Assembly: GCA_050294475.1 (NCBI GenBank)
Contig: JBNKOE010000013.1
Span: forward strand, 310,001-374,000
Length of the DNA: 64,000 nucleotides
Reading direction: 5' to 3'
Source of the DNA: Thalassobellus sp050294475
GTDB lineage: Bacteria > Bacteroidota > Bacteroidia > Flavobacteriales > Flavobacteriaceae
Both the position numbers and the translations under genes were made by a program. The notes under the pieces were generated by a model. That model saw only the letters and a list, made by a program, of their open reading frames with translations. It did no database searches and had not been told where the DNA came from. Numbering within the stretch: position 1 is the first letter of the stretch; each line of letters starts with the position of its first letter. Shown in pieces: positions 18,060 to 27,373 of this stretch.

Positions 18060-19331
18060 ATGTTTAAGCATTGTTTTCTTTTCTTATTTATTTTTTACAA
18101 TGTGACAATGCATGGTCAAACCAATGCACAAAACATCAATGAACCTACACAGGATTCTATTAATAAAAGTGAATTTATAAAACATCTTGGTAATGGTTAT
18201 CTGCCTACTAAATACTTCAACTTCGATTTAAGATATTTAATTAAATATAATCAATACGAAGCTCTTAGAACAGGAATAGGCGGTATCACTAATGATAGAT
18301 TCTCCAAAAAATTCAGAGTTAATAGTTACCTAGTTTATGGCTTTAGAGACCATCGATTTAAATACAGTATTGGTGGTGGTTTAAGAATTGCTAAAAAAAC
18401 TAATACTTGGCTTGATTTTTCTTATACAGATGATTTACAAGAAACAGGTAGCACCAAATTTTTAACAGACAAACGTTTTTTTCAATTTTTTGAACCTCGT
18501 TTGTTAAACATTGATTTGTTTCATAAACATATAACAAAGTCAATAGATTTAGAACATCAGTTAACACCTTTTTTATTAACTGAAACTCAATTTGCAATAA
18601 GCAAAATAGACCCAACTTATAACTACAGTTTTAATTTTGATGGTAATACATTTGAAAATTTCGATTTAAGTATTGCTAAAGTCGCACTACAGTGGAGTCC
18701 ATTTAATACTTACAAAACTTCACAAAAAATAGTTAAAGAAACTAAAGAAGGGTTTCCAAAATTCACACTTCAATACACCAAAAGTTTTAAAGATGTTTTT
18801 AATGGTGATTTTAACTTTTCTAAATTAGATTTTAGAACCATTCATCAAATAGGAACAAAAGATAATGGGTTAACTAGAATTATATTAGTATCTGGAATTA
18901 CAAAAGGAAATACGCCTCTAACTCATTTATACCATGCGTACCCAAACAACATAAATAAAGAAACTATTTTGCAACGTTTCTCAGTAGCTGGGATAAATAG
19001 TTTTGAAACCATGTTTTTTAACGAGTTTTTTTCTGATAAATTTGCAACACTTCAAATTAAACATTACCTAAAACCTTTTAATGTTTCCGAACGCTATAAG
19101 CCACAACTGGTACTAATAACACGTTATGCTATTGGTGATATAAAAAACCCTGAAAGACATCAAAATGTTACTTTTAGTTCATTAAAAAAAGGGTACACAG
19201 AATCTGGCTTTGAAATTAATAAATTACTTTTTGGCTTCGGATTAAGCTTTACTTATCGATATGGAGCATTCCACTTACCTGAATTTGGAGATAATGTTGC
19301 TTTTAAGTTTACATTTAACGTCTCTTTATGA
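18060..19331 (+). CDS. Outer-membrane beta-barrel protein, similar to the C-terminal half of DUF5686 proteins
   Basis: 423 residues with a signal peptide (about 1-20, ending near MHGQ) and many alternating aromatic and polar strands ending in FKFTFNVSL, as expected for a beta-barrel. The segments FNFDLRYLIKYNQYEALRTGIGG and RYGAFHLPEFGDN (first quoted in part: FNFDLRYLIKYNQYEALRTG) recall the barrel part of DUF5686 proteins, which usually are about 800 residues with a carboxypeptidase-like domain in front. Here that N-terminal half is absent. Function unknown. It lies 48 bp upstream of an RND exporter on the same strand, so the two may form an envelope pathway. Confidence 0.7.
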   Translation: MFKHCFLFLFIFYNVTMHGQTNAQNINEPTQDSINKSEFIKHLGNGYLPTKYFNFDLRYLIKYNQYEALRTGIGGITNDRFSKKFRVNSYLVYGFRDHRFKYSIGGGLRIAKKTNTWLDFSYTDDLQETGSTKFLTDKRFFQFFEPRLLNIDLFHKHITKSIDLEHQLTPFLLTETQFAISKIDPTYNYSFNFDGNTFENFDLSIAKVALQWSPFNTYKTSQKIVKETKEGFPKFTLQYTKSFKDVFNGDFNFSKLDFRTIHQIGTKDNGLTRIILVSGITKGNTPLTHLYHAYPNNINKETILQRFSVAGINSFETMFFNEFFSDKFATLQIKHYLKPFNVSERYKPQLVLITRYAIGDIKNPERHQNVTFSSLKKGYTESGFEINKLLFGFGLSFTYRYGAFHLPEFGDNVAFKFTFNVSL

Positions 19332-19351
19332 GGTAATACACTTGTTTTTTC

Positions 19352-19359
19352 TACCTTTG
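19352..19359 (+). promoter_or_regulatory. -7 box for the RND exporter gene
   Basis: TACCTTTG matches TAnnTTTG and lies 20 nt before the ATG at 19380. It suggests that the exporter has its own promoter in addition to readthrough. Confidence 0.5.
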
Positions 19360-19379
19360 CGCATCTTTTTACACAAGGC

Positions 19380-21779
19380 ATGTTTAAACTTTTTTCTAAA
19401 GACTTTTGGGACGTAATTGCAAGATTGATTTTGCGCAATAAAATTATCATCTTAATTAGTATTGTTATTATTACTTTATTGTTTAGTACGCAATGGAAAT
19501 ATATGCGTTTTACGTATACCGAAGCTAATTTGCTACCTGACGATCATGAGGTAAATATAACTTATAATGACTTTTTACAAAAGTTTGGAGAAGAAGGAAA
19601 CTTAATTGTAATTGGTGTAAAAGATAGCACCTTATTTACTGTAGAAAAATTAAATGCTTGGAATAAATTAAGTAATAGCTTTAAAAAAGATACTGCTGTA
19701 GAATCTGTTATATCTATAAAAGATTTACAGAAACTAGTAAAAGATACTAAGAATGAAAAATTTGCTTTAGAACCCTTTATTAAGGACTCTATTTCTACTA
19801 TTAAGCAAATTGAAACACTTCAAAATGAGCTTTTTAACAAGTATCCGTTTTATGATAACTTTTTATTCAATAAAGAAACTAAAACTATAAGAAGTGCTAT
19901 TTACTTAAATAAAGATATTGTAAATACCTCGGCAAGAAAAGACTTTGTTGTTAATGTATTAATTCCAAATATTGAAGCCTTTGAAACTGAATACAATTTA
20001 GATGTTAGAGTATCGGGCATGCCCTATATTCGAACTCTAAATTCGCAAAATATTATTAAGGAAATAAACCTTTTTGTTATTGCAGCTTTATTGGTAACCT
20101 CACTTATTTTCTTTTTCTTTTTTAGGTCATTTAGAGCAACTATTATTTCTTTAATTGTTGTTTGTATAGGAGTTGCATGGACTTTAGGAATTATAGGCTT
20201 ATTAAGGTATGAAGTAAGTGTTTTAACAGCTCTTATTCCTCCATTAATTATTGTAATTGGTATTCCTAATTGTATCTTTTTAATAAACAAATATCAGCAC
20301 GAAGTAAAGTTACATGGTAATAAAGTAAAATCGTTACAGCGTGTTATCACAAAAATTGGGAATGCTACATTAATGACTAATGTAACTACCGCATCTGGAT
20401 TTGCCACTTTTATTCTAACAGAAAGCTCCTTATTAAAAGAATTTGGTATCGTAGCCTCACTAAGTATTTTAGCTATTTTCATTCTTTGTTTACTTATTAT
20501 ACCTATTATTTACACGTTTTTACCTTATCCTAAAGATAGACATTTAGAACATTTAAATAAAAAATGGATAGGTGGGTTTGTTAACTGGATGGAATGGATG
20601 GTTCGCAAAAAACGTATTGCTATTTATGCTACTTGGCTAGTACTTCTTATTGTTAGTATAATTGGTATTTATCAAATAAAAATTTCAGGCAGTTTAATTG
20701 AAGATATGCCTCAAAAGTCAGAATTTGTAAATGATATTCGTTTTTTTGAAAATGAATTCAATGGTATTATGCCTCTAGAAATCATGGTAGATACCAAGCG
20801 TAAAAAAGGAGTTATGAAACTTTCTACGCTAAAACGTATGGATGAACTAGAAGATTTAATTATTGAAACTCCAGAATTATCTAAACCAATATCTGTTGTA
20901 AGTTTAGTAAAATATTCTAAGCAGGCTTACTATAATGGTAATCCTAAATTTTATCAATTACCAACGTCTCAAGAAAATAGTTTCATTTTATCTTATGCAA
21001 AAAAATCGACTTCAAATGTAGACTTACTAAACAACTTTGTTGATAAAACTGGTCAATATGCTCGTATCACAACTTTTATGAAAGATATTGGTACCGATAA
21101 AATGGAGCGTATTGAAGAAAACCTTCAAACTAAAATAGATAAAGCTTTTCCAAAAGAAAAATACGATATCACAATAACAGGAAAGGCTTTAGTATTCCAA
21201 AAAGGAACTAAATATCTTGTCAAAAATTTAGCCATTTCATTATCGCTTGCCATAATTTTAATTTCAATTTTTATGGCCTATATGTTTAGATCTGGGCGAA
21301 TGATAGTGATTTCTCTTATTCCTAACTTATTACCGCTAGTTATTACTGCTGGTTTAATGGGATACATAGGAGTTCCTATAAAACCTTCAACCATATTAGT
21401 CTTTAGTATTGCTTTTGGAATTTCGGTAGATGATACTATTCACTTTTTAGCAAAATATCGCCAAGAATTACAAACTAATAATTGGAAAATTAAAACATCG
21501 GTTTATGGTGCTTTAAGAGAAACAGGAGTAAGTATGTTTTATACCTCAATAGTACTTTTCTTTGGTTTTTCTGTTTTTACAATTTCTAGCTTTGGTGGCA
21601 CCGTAGCTCTAGGTGCTTTAGTTTCTACAACTTTATTATTTGCAATGCTTTCAAACCTCTTATTACTTCCATCACTATTACTCTCTTTAGAACGTAGTAT
21701 TGCTAATAAAGAAGTACTAAGAAAACCTTCTATTAATATCATTCCTGATGAAGATGATACAGAAGAACAAGAATTTTAA
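19380..21779 (+). CDS. RND-superfamily (MMPL/SSD-type) exporter
   Basis: 799 residues with the RND layout: a first membrane segment at about 22-40, a periplasmic domain about 45-210, a bundle of five segments about 218-380, a second segment about 415-435, a second periplasmic domain and a final bundle about 615-765 containing GISVDDTIHFLAKYRQEL, the usual charged proton-relay motif. It belongs to the branch of predicted exporters that handle lipids or hydrophobic compounds rather than AcrB-type pumps, as no membrane-fusion partner is nearby. Substrate unknown. An acidic tail (DEDDTEEQEF) ends the protein. Confidence 0.88.
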   Translation: MFKLFSKDFWDVIARLILRNKIIILISIVIITLLFSTQWKYMRFTYTEANLLPDDHEVNITYNDFLQKFGEEGNLIVIGVKDSTLFTVEKLNAWNKLSNSFKKDTAVESVISIKDLQKLVKDTKNEKFALEPFIKDSISTIKQIETLQNELFNKYPFYDNFLFNKETKTIRSAIYLNKDIVNTSARKDFVVNVLIPNIEAFETEYNLDVRVSGMPYIRTLNSQNIIKEINLFVIAALLVTSLIFFFFFRSFRATIISLIVVCIGVAWTLGIIGLLRYEVSVLTALIPPLIIVIGIPNCIFLINKYQHEVKLHGNKVKSLQRVITKIGNATLMTNVTTASGFATFILTESSLLKEFGIVASLSILAIFILCLLIIPIIYTFLPYPKDRHLEHLNKKWIGGFVNWMEWMVRKKRIAIYATWLVLLIVSIIGIYQIKISGSLIEDMPQKSEFVNDIRFFENEFNGIMPLEIMVDTKRKKGVMKLSTLKRMDELEDLIIETPELSKPISVVSLVKYSKQAYYNGNPKFYQLPTSQENSFILSYAKKSTSNVDLLNNFVDKTGQYARITTFMKDIGTDKMERIEENLQTKIDKAFPKEKYDITITGKALVFQKGTKYLVKNLAISLSLAIILISIFMAYMFRSGRMIVISLIPNLLPLVITAGLMGYIGVPIKPSTILVFSIAFGISVDDTIHFLAKYRQELQTNNWKIKTSVYGALRETGVSMFYTSIVLFFGFSVFTISSFGGTVALGALVSTTLLFAMLSNLLLLPSLLLSLERSIANKEVLRKPSINIIPDEDDTEEQEF

Positions 21780-21902
21780 CATACAAATTACAGTTTAGAA
21801 CCTAATTATGTTAAAAAAAATAAATTACACCGAATTTTTGGAATTTATAATTTCAATTTTAACAATTTAAACCATTATATTTACATTTCAAAATAAGTAT
21901 TT

Positions 21903-23336
21903 ATGCAATTACGCTCCGTTTCAGAATTATTAACGCAAAACATTATTTTAACTGAAGTAGAAATTAAAGGATGGGTTCGAACTTTTAGAGCTAATCGATT
22001 TATAGCTTTAAATGACGGATCAACAATTAATAATATACAGTGTGTTTTAGATTTTGAAAAGTTTGATGAATCACTTTTAAAAAGAATAACTACAGGTGCA
22101 GCTATTCATATTAAAGGCGAATTAGTTGAAAGCCAAGGAAAAGGACAAAAAGTAGAAATACAAGTGAATCACTTAGAAGTTTTAGGAGATTCAGACCCTG
22201 AAACCTATCCTATTCAACCTAAAAAACATTCCTTTGAGTTTTTAAGAGAAAACGCCCATTTACGCACCAGAACAAACACATTTAGTGCTATAATGCGCTT
22301 ACGCTCTGCTTTATCATTTGCTGTTCATAAATATTTTAATGAAAATGGATTCTATTATATGCACTCACCTATTATTACAGGAAGTGATGCTGAAGGGGCA
22401 GGTGAAATGTTTAAAGTTTCTAGTTTAGATGCCAAAAACCCACCTCTAAATGACGAAGGAAATATAGATTATTCTAAAGATTTCTTTGGAAAGGAAACCA
22501 ACCTTACTGTGTCTGGTCAACTAGAAGCAGAAACCTACGCCATGTCTTTAGGTAAAGTCTATACATTTGGACCTACTTTTAGAGCTGAAAACTCAAATAC
22601 ATCAAGGCATTTAGCAGAGTTCTGGATGATAGAACCTGAAGTTGCTTTTATGGATTTAGCTGGCAATATGGATTTAGCTGAAGATTTCCTTAAATATGTA
22701 ATAACTTATATTTTAGAAAATAATCGTGAAGATTTAGAATTTTTAAATAAACGCTTACTAGACGAAGAAAAAACAAAACCTCAGGCAGAACGAAGTGATT
22801 TAAGTTTAATTGAAAAATTAAATTTCGTAATAGAAAACAACTTTAAACGTGTTAGCTATACTGAAGCAATCGACATTTTAAAAAATAGCAAACCCAATAA
22901 AAAGAAAAAATTCAAATATATAATTAATGAATGGGGCTCTGATTTACAAAGTGAACACGAACGTTTTCTAGTAGAAAAACATTTTAAATGTCCAGTAATA
23001 CTATTTGATTATCCTGCAAATATTAAGGCCTTTTATATGCGTTTAAATGAAGATGGTAAAACCGTAAGAGCCATGGATATTTTATTCCCTGGTATTGGTG
23101 AAATTGTTGGTGGCGCACAACGTGAAGAACGTTTAGATATCTTAAAAGAAAAAATGGCTGCTATTAATATCCCCGAAGAAGATTTATGGTGGTATTTAGA
23201 TTTGCGTAAATTTGGTACTGCAGTACATTCTGGTTTCGGACTCGGTTTTGAACGCTTAGTTATGTTTGCTACAGGAATGAGTAATATTAGAGATGTTATT
23301 CCTTTTCCAAGAACACCTCAAAATGCACAATTTTAG
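21903..23336 (+). CDS. asnS: Asparaginyl-tRNA synthetase
   Basis: 477 residues. An N-terminal OB-fold (about 15-100, VEIKGWVRTFRANRFIALND) binds the tRNA anticodon. The class II core carries motif 2 FRAENSNTSRHLAEFWMIEPE (quoted in part: FRAENSNTSRHLAEFW) and motif 3 GFGLGFERLVMFATG followed by RDVIPFPR. The AsnRS-type spacing and the ending PFPRTPQNAQF separate it from AspRS. Confidence 0.97.
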   Translation: MQLRSVSELLTQNIILTEVEIKGWVRTFRANRFIALNDGSTINNIQCVLDFEKFDESLLKRITTGAAIHIKGELVESQGKGQKVEIQVNHLEVLGDSDPETYPIQPKKHSFEFLRENAHLRTRTNTFSAIMRLRSALSFAVHKYFNENGFYYMHSPIITGSDAEGAGEMFKVSSLDAKNPPLNDEGNIDYSKDFFGKETNLTVSGQLEAETYAMSLGKVYTFGPTFRAENSNTSRHLAEFWMIEPEVAFMDLAGNMDLAEDFLKYVITYILENNREDLEFLNKRLLDEEKTKPQAERSDLSLIEKLNFVIENNFKRVSYTEAIDILKNSKPNKKKKFKYIINEWGSDLQSEHERFLVEKHFKCPVILFDYPANIKAFYMRLNEDGKTVRAMDILFPGIGEIVGGAQREERLDILKEKMAAINIPEEDLWWYLDLRKFGTAVHSGFGLGFERLVMFATGMSNIRDVIPFPRTPQNAQF

Positions 23337-23347
23337 TAAATTTTCAT

Positions 23348-23393
23348 AAAAAAGGAAAGTTGGCACAACTTTGGTAGGCTAATTCCTTTTTTT
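23348..23393 (+). terminator. Terminator after asnS, nested hairpins overlapping the rpoN promoter
   Basis: An outer stem pairs 23348-23357 (AAAAAAGGAA) with 23383-23392 (TTCCTTTTTT). An inner hairpin pairs 23356-23362 (AAAGTTG) with 23366-23372 (CAACTTT). A T-run follows. The -33 box of rpoN lies inside this structure. Confidence 0.65.
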
Positions 23394-23400
23394 ATCTTTG
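23370..23400 (+). promoter_or_regulatory. -33/-7 promoter of rpoN
   Basis: TTTG at 23370-23373 and TATCTTTG at 23393-23400 are 19 nt apart, the same spacing as in the rplM promoter. The rpoN ATG is 22 nt downstream of the -7 box. Confidence 0.72.
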
Positions 23401-23422
23401 AGCAACAACCTTAAATCGAAAC

Positions 23423-24880
23423 ATGCTTAAGCAATATTTACAATTTAAATTATCGCAAAAACTATCACCGCAGCAAATTCAATTAATGAAATTGATACAG
23501 TTGCCTACACAAGCATTTGAACAACGATTAAAACAAGAATTGGAAGAAAACCCAGCTCTTGAAGGCGGGAAAGAAGATATTGAAAATGAATATGATTCTG
23601 ATTTAGACAATACCGATGATTTTGGAGATAGTGAAACAATTAATGCAGAAGATATTAATGTTGATGAATATTTAAGTGATGATGAAATTCCAGAATATCG
23701 CACACAGGCAAATAATTACAGTAGTGATGATGAAGAAAAAACCATGCCTTATGCCGCTGGAACATCTTTTACTCAACACTTAATAAATCAATTAAACACC
23801 TACAGACTATCTGATGAAGAACGAGATATTGCAGAGTTCCTAGTAGGTAGTGTAGATGAAAGCGGTTATATACGTAGAGACATAAGTGACATTATGGACG
23901 ATTTGGCTTTCACTCAAAATGTTTACACCACAGAAGAAAATATTGAAAAAGTTTTAAAAATTGTTCACCAATTAGATCCTGCTGGCGTTGGAGCAAGAAA
24001 CTTACAAGAATGTCTTAGTATTCAATTACATAGAAAAGAAAAAACACCAGATTGCTTATTAGCAATTAATATTATTGATAATGCTTTTGAACAGTTTACT
24101 AAAAAACATTATCAAAAATTACTTCAAAAATTTAATATTACTGAAGCTCAATTAAAAGATGCTATTTCAGATATTGAGCACTTAAATCCAAAACCAGGAG
24201 GTTCTTACGCAGGAAATAATAGAATTGTTGAACACGTAGTTCCTGATTTTGCAATTAAAATTGTTGATGGTGAATTAGAGTTAACATTAAACGGAAGAAA
24301 CGCACCAGAACTTCATGTATCTAGAGAGTATAGTAATATGCTAAATGGCTACAAAGAATCTAAAGATAAATCGAAATCACAAAAAGACGCTGTTACTTTT
24401 ATAAAACAAAAATTAGACGCTGCTAAATGGTTTATTGAAGCCATAAAACAACGCCAACAAACTTTATTTATAACAATGAGTGCTATTATGCACTACCAAA
24501 GCGAGTATTTTTTAACTGGAGACGAACGCAATTTAAAACCTATGATTCTTAAAGATATTGCAGATGAAATATCTATGGATGTTTCTACAGTATCAAGGGT
24601 AGCAAATAGTAAGTATGTTGACACACCTTATGGCACAAAACTGATTAAAGAATTCTTTTCTGAATCTATGAAAAATGATCAAGGTGAAGATGTTTCAACC
24701 AGAGAAATAAAGAAAATTTTAGAGACTGTTATTGAAGAAGAAAACAAGAAAAAACCATTAACCGACGAAACTTTAGCATCTATTTTAAAAGAAAAAGGGT
24801 ATCCTATTGCTCGCCGTACAGTTGCAAAGTATAGAGAGCAACTGGATATACCAGTAGCTCGTTTACGTAAAAAAATATAA
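23423..24880 (+). CDS. rpoN: RNA polymerase sigma-54 factor
   Basis: 485 residues. Region I at about 1-48 has the Gln/Leu-rich LKQYLQFKLSQKLSPQQIQL, followed by an acidic region II (about 50-110), the core-binding and HTH region III, and the RpoN box ARRTVAKYREQL near the end (about 463-474). It needs AAA+ enhancer-binding activators; none is encoded in this window. The stop overlaps the next ATG as TAATG. Confidence 0.97.
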   Translation: MLKQYLQFKLSQKLSPQQIQLMKLIQLPTQAFEQRLKQELEENPALEGGKEDIENEYDSDLDNTDDFGDSETINAEDINVDEYLSDDEIPEYRTQANNYSSDDEEKTMPYAAGTSFTQHLINQLNTYRLSDEERDIAEFLVGSVDESGYIRRDISDIMDDLAFTQNVYTTEENIEKVLKIVHQLDPAGVGARNLQECLSIQLHRKEKTPDCLLAINIIDNAFEQFTKKHYQKLLQKFNITEAQLKDAISDIEHLNPKPGGSYAGNNRIVEHVVPDFAIKIVDGELELTLNGRNAPELHVSREYSNMLNGYKESKDKSKSQKDAVTFIKQKLDAAKWFIEAIKQRQQTLFITMSAIMHYQSEYFLTGDERNLKPMILKDIADEISMDVSTVSRVANSKYVDTPYGTKLIKEFFSESMKNDQGEDVSTREIKKILETVIEEENKKKPLTDETLASILKEKGYPIARRTVAKYREQLDIPVARLRKKI

Positions 24881-25485
24881 TGAATTGGCTTTTAAAAAGT
24901 ATATCGTATATTTTTCACCCATTATTAATGCCTCTTTTAGGCGTTCTATTTTATTTCTCAAAAACACCTAGATTTATACCTGCAGAGATTAAACAAGCAA
25001 AAATTGTTTCTTTAATTATACTTACTGTTCTTCTACCTATAATTCTCTATTTTTTGCTAAAAACATTAGGAAAAGTAAAATCGATATACTTAAAAAACAC
25101 AAATGAACGTATATACCCTTTAGCTCTTAATTCCATTGTCATTATTATTGTAATACAACGCGTTTTAACACCAACACAAGTATTAGAGCTTTACTACTTT
25201 TTTGTTGGGATCTTAATTTCTACAATGACGTGTTTATTACTTGCAATTATGAAATTTAAGGCAAGTATACATATGATCTCTGTTTCTGGAGTTTTTATGT
25301 TTTTTGCAGCCTTAAGTATTCACTTTAGCATTAATATTAACGGTACTTTGGCTTTAATGATGATTGTTTTAGGAGCAGTTGCAACTTCTAGGTTACATTT
25401 AAAAGCTCATACTTATAAAGAATTAATTATGGGATTATTTGTTGGCATTATTCCACAGCTCATATTAATCCAATATTGGTTATAG
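24880..25485 (+). CDS. PAP2-like membrane protein with degenerate phosphatase motifs
   Basis: 201 residues with about six membrane segments. Remnants of the three PAP2 motifs can be seen in order: NERIYPL (motif 1), IHMISVSG (motif 2, where PSGH is expected) and SRLHLKAHTYKE (motif 3, SR-x5-H with Glu in place of the usual Asp). A membrane lipid phosphatase is possible, but the motif-2 change makes activity doubtful. It is translationally coupled to rpoN (one-base overlap). Its last 6 bases overlap the convergent PorT-like gene. Confidence 0.65.
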   Translation: MNWLLKSISYIFHPLLMPLLGVLFYFSKTPRFIPAEIKQAKIVSLIILTVLLPIILYFLLKTLGKVKSIYLKNTNERIYPLALNSIVIIIVIQRVLTPTQVLELYYFFVGILISTMTCLLLAIMKFKASIHMISVSGVFMFFAALSIHFSININGTLALMMIVLGAVATSRLHLKAHTYKELIMGLFVGIIPQLILIQYWL

Positions 25486-26175
25486 AATATAAAACATTAA
25501 CCCAATCTTTATAACATTCATATTTAAAGGCTGTCCACTTACTTTAGCTTCATCAGAAAAAATAGAATTTAAAGCATAATACATATGAACATTCCATGTA
25601 TTATAACCAACGCTTAATGTTAAACCATATTGAATTTTATTAAAATCATCAATATTAGTATACTTAAAATCACCTAAATCTCCGATATATTTAGTTTTAT
25701 TTGCAAACATATAACTAAGCTTAAAACCCGTATAAATACGCCAAAAATTATACTCTGTAGGTGTCGAGGTACGCCATCTAAATTCTAAAGGAACTTCAAT
25801 AAAATGATTAGAAAATTTATTTTTGGTATATGTATTATCATCTAATAAAATACTGTACGATACATTGCCTTGATTGTCTTTACTAACAAGTATATTTTCA
25901 TTAAAAGAATTAGCTGAATAGCCTAGTCCTAAACCAATAGAAACATTTCTCTTTTTATTTACAGGCATGTCTCTTATAAAGCCTAAATGGAAACCACTAG
26001 AAAATCCACTTTGAGATAAATCTTTTGGTTTATTTCCAAATAAATTATTTGTTACACCAATATAAAATTGATCTTCACGATAAAGTGAATCAATATCTTT
26101 AAGAACAACTTCTTGTGCATTAATTGTAATCACAAAAAAAACAACATTTATCAAAGTCAATAATTTCTTCATCAA
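25480..26175 (-). CDS. PorT/SprT-like outer-membrane protein
   Basis: 231 residues: a signal peptide ending in TINAQ, then a small PorT-type eight-stranded barrel (GFSSGFHLGFIRDMPVNKK, RNVSIGLGLGYSANSF, FIEVPLEFRWRTSTPTEYNF, terminal KIGLMFYIL). PorT/SprT is needed for type IX secretion, and a T9SS cargo protein is encoded at 54808. Assignment to PorT proper rather than another small PorT-family barrel is an inference from the overall pattern, so no gene symbol is given. Confidence 0.72.
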   Translation of the reverse strand: MMKKLLTLINVVFFVITINAQEVVLKDIDSLYREDQFYIGVTNNLFGNKPKDLSQSGFSSGFHLGFIRDMPVNKKRNVSIGLGLGYSANSFNENILVSKDNQGNVSYSILLDDNTYTKNKFSNHFIEVPLEFRWRTSTPTEYNFWRIYTGFKLSYMFANKTKYIGDLGDFKYTNIDDFNKIQYGLTLSVGYNTWNVHMYYALNSIFSDEAKVSGQPLNMNVIKIGLMFYIL

Positions 26176-26197
26176 AACAAAATTATAGTTACCATAA

Positions 26198-26230
26198 ACA
26201 AAAAGGGTATTCTATTAAAGAACACCCTTA
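26198..26230 (-). terminator. Terminator after the ExbB/ExbD operon
   Basis: An 11-bp stem with one mismatch pairs 26203-26213 with 26219-26229 around a 5-nt loop. On the minus strand it runs into TTTTTG, ending the operon whose last gene stops at 26259. Confidence 0.75.
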
Positions 26231-26258
26231 TATATTTAACAAATTAAGATTATTTTAC

Positions 26259-26732
26259 TTAATTACTCAATGCATCACCACTACCTGTTGTGTAGTTAAT
26301 TTTTAATGCATTTACTTTTCTTAACTCTTGCTTAACATCACCAACTATACCCATATTTGCATCTTTATCAATTTTTAAAGATACTGTTAAAAATGGAATA
26401 AGCTCTTCTCTTAACGCAGCTCTTTCTGCCCCAATAAAAGCAGCTATATCAGCAACATCAGCAAAATTATCGTTTAATTGTATTCTTGCCTCAGTACCAA
26501 AATTCTTATAGTTATCATTAGGTTTACCCATATATATATAACTAACAGGATTCTTTTTATCTAGCTTTTCTATTTGATTAGCTAAAGGCAACGTATTCTT
26601 TATCTTTAGCGTATCTTCTCTCATTACAGTAGCAACCATAAAAAAGAATAATAACATGAATACAATATCTGGTAATGATGCTGTGTTAATTGGAGCTAAT
26701 CCTCCATCTTTTTTCTTTTTAAATTTAGACAT
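26259..26732 (-). CDS. ExbD/TolR-family biopolymer transport protein (second copy)
   Basis: 157 residues with a single membrane segment at about 18-38. The segment begins LPDIVFMLLFFFMVAT and carries the conserved Asp that conducts protons in ExbD. The periplasmic domain follows. It is the last gene of an exbB-membrane protein-exbD-exbD operon, 31 bp downstream of the other copy. It should energise TonB with ExbB. Confidence 0.93.
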   Translation of the reverse strand: MSKFKKKKDGGLAPINTASLPDIVFMLLFFFMVATVMREDTLKIKNTLPLANQIEKLDKKNPVSYIYMGKPNDNYKNFGTEARIQLNDNFADVADIAAFIGAERAALREELIPFLTVSLKIDKDANMGIVGDVKQELRKVNALKINYTTGSGDALSN

Positions 26733-26763
26733 ATTACTCTCTATTTATATAATTCTACATTAC

Positions 26764-27372
26764 CTAATTTTGTACTTCCGATAGCTTTTGAGGAATTTCT
26801 TCTTTAATCAAATCTATAAGTGCTTTCAACTTATCCTTATTACCAGGCCACTGAACACTTTTGTAATTCTCTTGCATTTGAACAAAATTCATTCCAGGAA
26901 ACCCTTTTTGTGGGCCTAACTGTAGTGCTCTTCTATTTCTTAATACATTATAAGCTGCTACTAATTCGTTTTGTACAGATATATACGCTGAATAAGAAGT
27001 CTCTCTATCATTAGCTAAAGAAATAATTGCTTTTTCAGGATTATCAGATGAAGATGGATCCTTTTTTCCCTGACAAAAACTACAAGACTTATCTCCATTA
27101 TTATCTAAAAATTCAACAGCAGCTGCTCTTAAATCTTTGAGTTGCATTTCCTCATCTTCTACTAATAATTGATTGTTTTTGTTTATTAAAACAGTAAAAA
27201 TATTTTTCTGTTTAATAATAACATCAACATCTGAATCATCAATAGGAGGCAATTTTCTGTTTATACCAGAATCCTTTTCTATGGTAGTAGTAACCAAGAA
27301 AAAGATTAATAGTAAGAAAGCAATGTCAGCCATTGAGCCTGCATTAACTTCTGGTGCTGCTCTTTTTGCCAT
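26764..27372 (-). CDS. ExbD/TolR-family protein with a Cys-containing insertion (first copy)
   Basis: 202 residues, longer than its neighbour. The membrane segment at about 14-34 has MADIAFLLLIFFLVTTTI with the proton-path Asp. The periplasmic part contains an insertion with CSFC at about 96-99 and KKDPSSSDNPEKA, absent from most ExbD proteins. A pair of periplasmic cysteines could form a disulfide or bind metal. It is one nucleotide away from the upstream membrane-protein gene, so the two are cotranscribed. Confidence 0.92.
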   Translation of the reverse strand: MAKRAAPEVNAGSMADIAFLLLIFFLVTTTIEKDSGINRKLPPIDDSDVDVIIKQKNIFTVLINKNNQLLVEDEEMQLKDLRAAAVEFLDNNGDKSCSFCQGKKDPSSSDNPEKAIISLANDRETSYSAYISVQNELVAAYNVLRNRRALQLGPQKGFPGMNFVQMQENYKSVQWPGNKDKLKALIDLIKEEIPQKLSEVQN

Positions 27373-27373
27373 A

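Noticed and set aside
23479..23703. Serine-rich minus-strand frame inside rpoN
   Set aside because: Antisense of the acidic region II codons, which read as Ser-rich on the other strand; a composition artefact.
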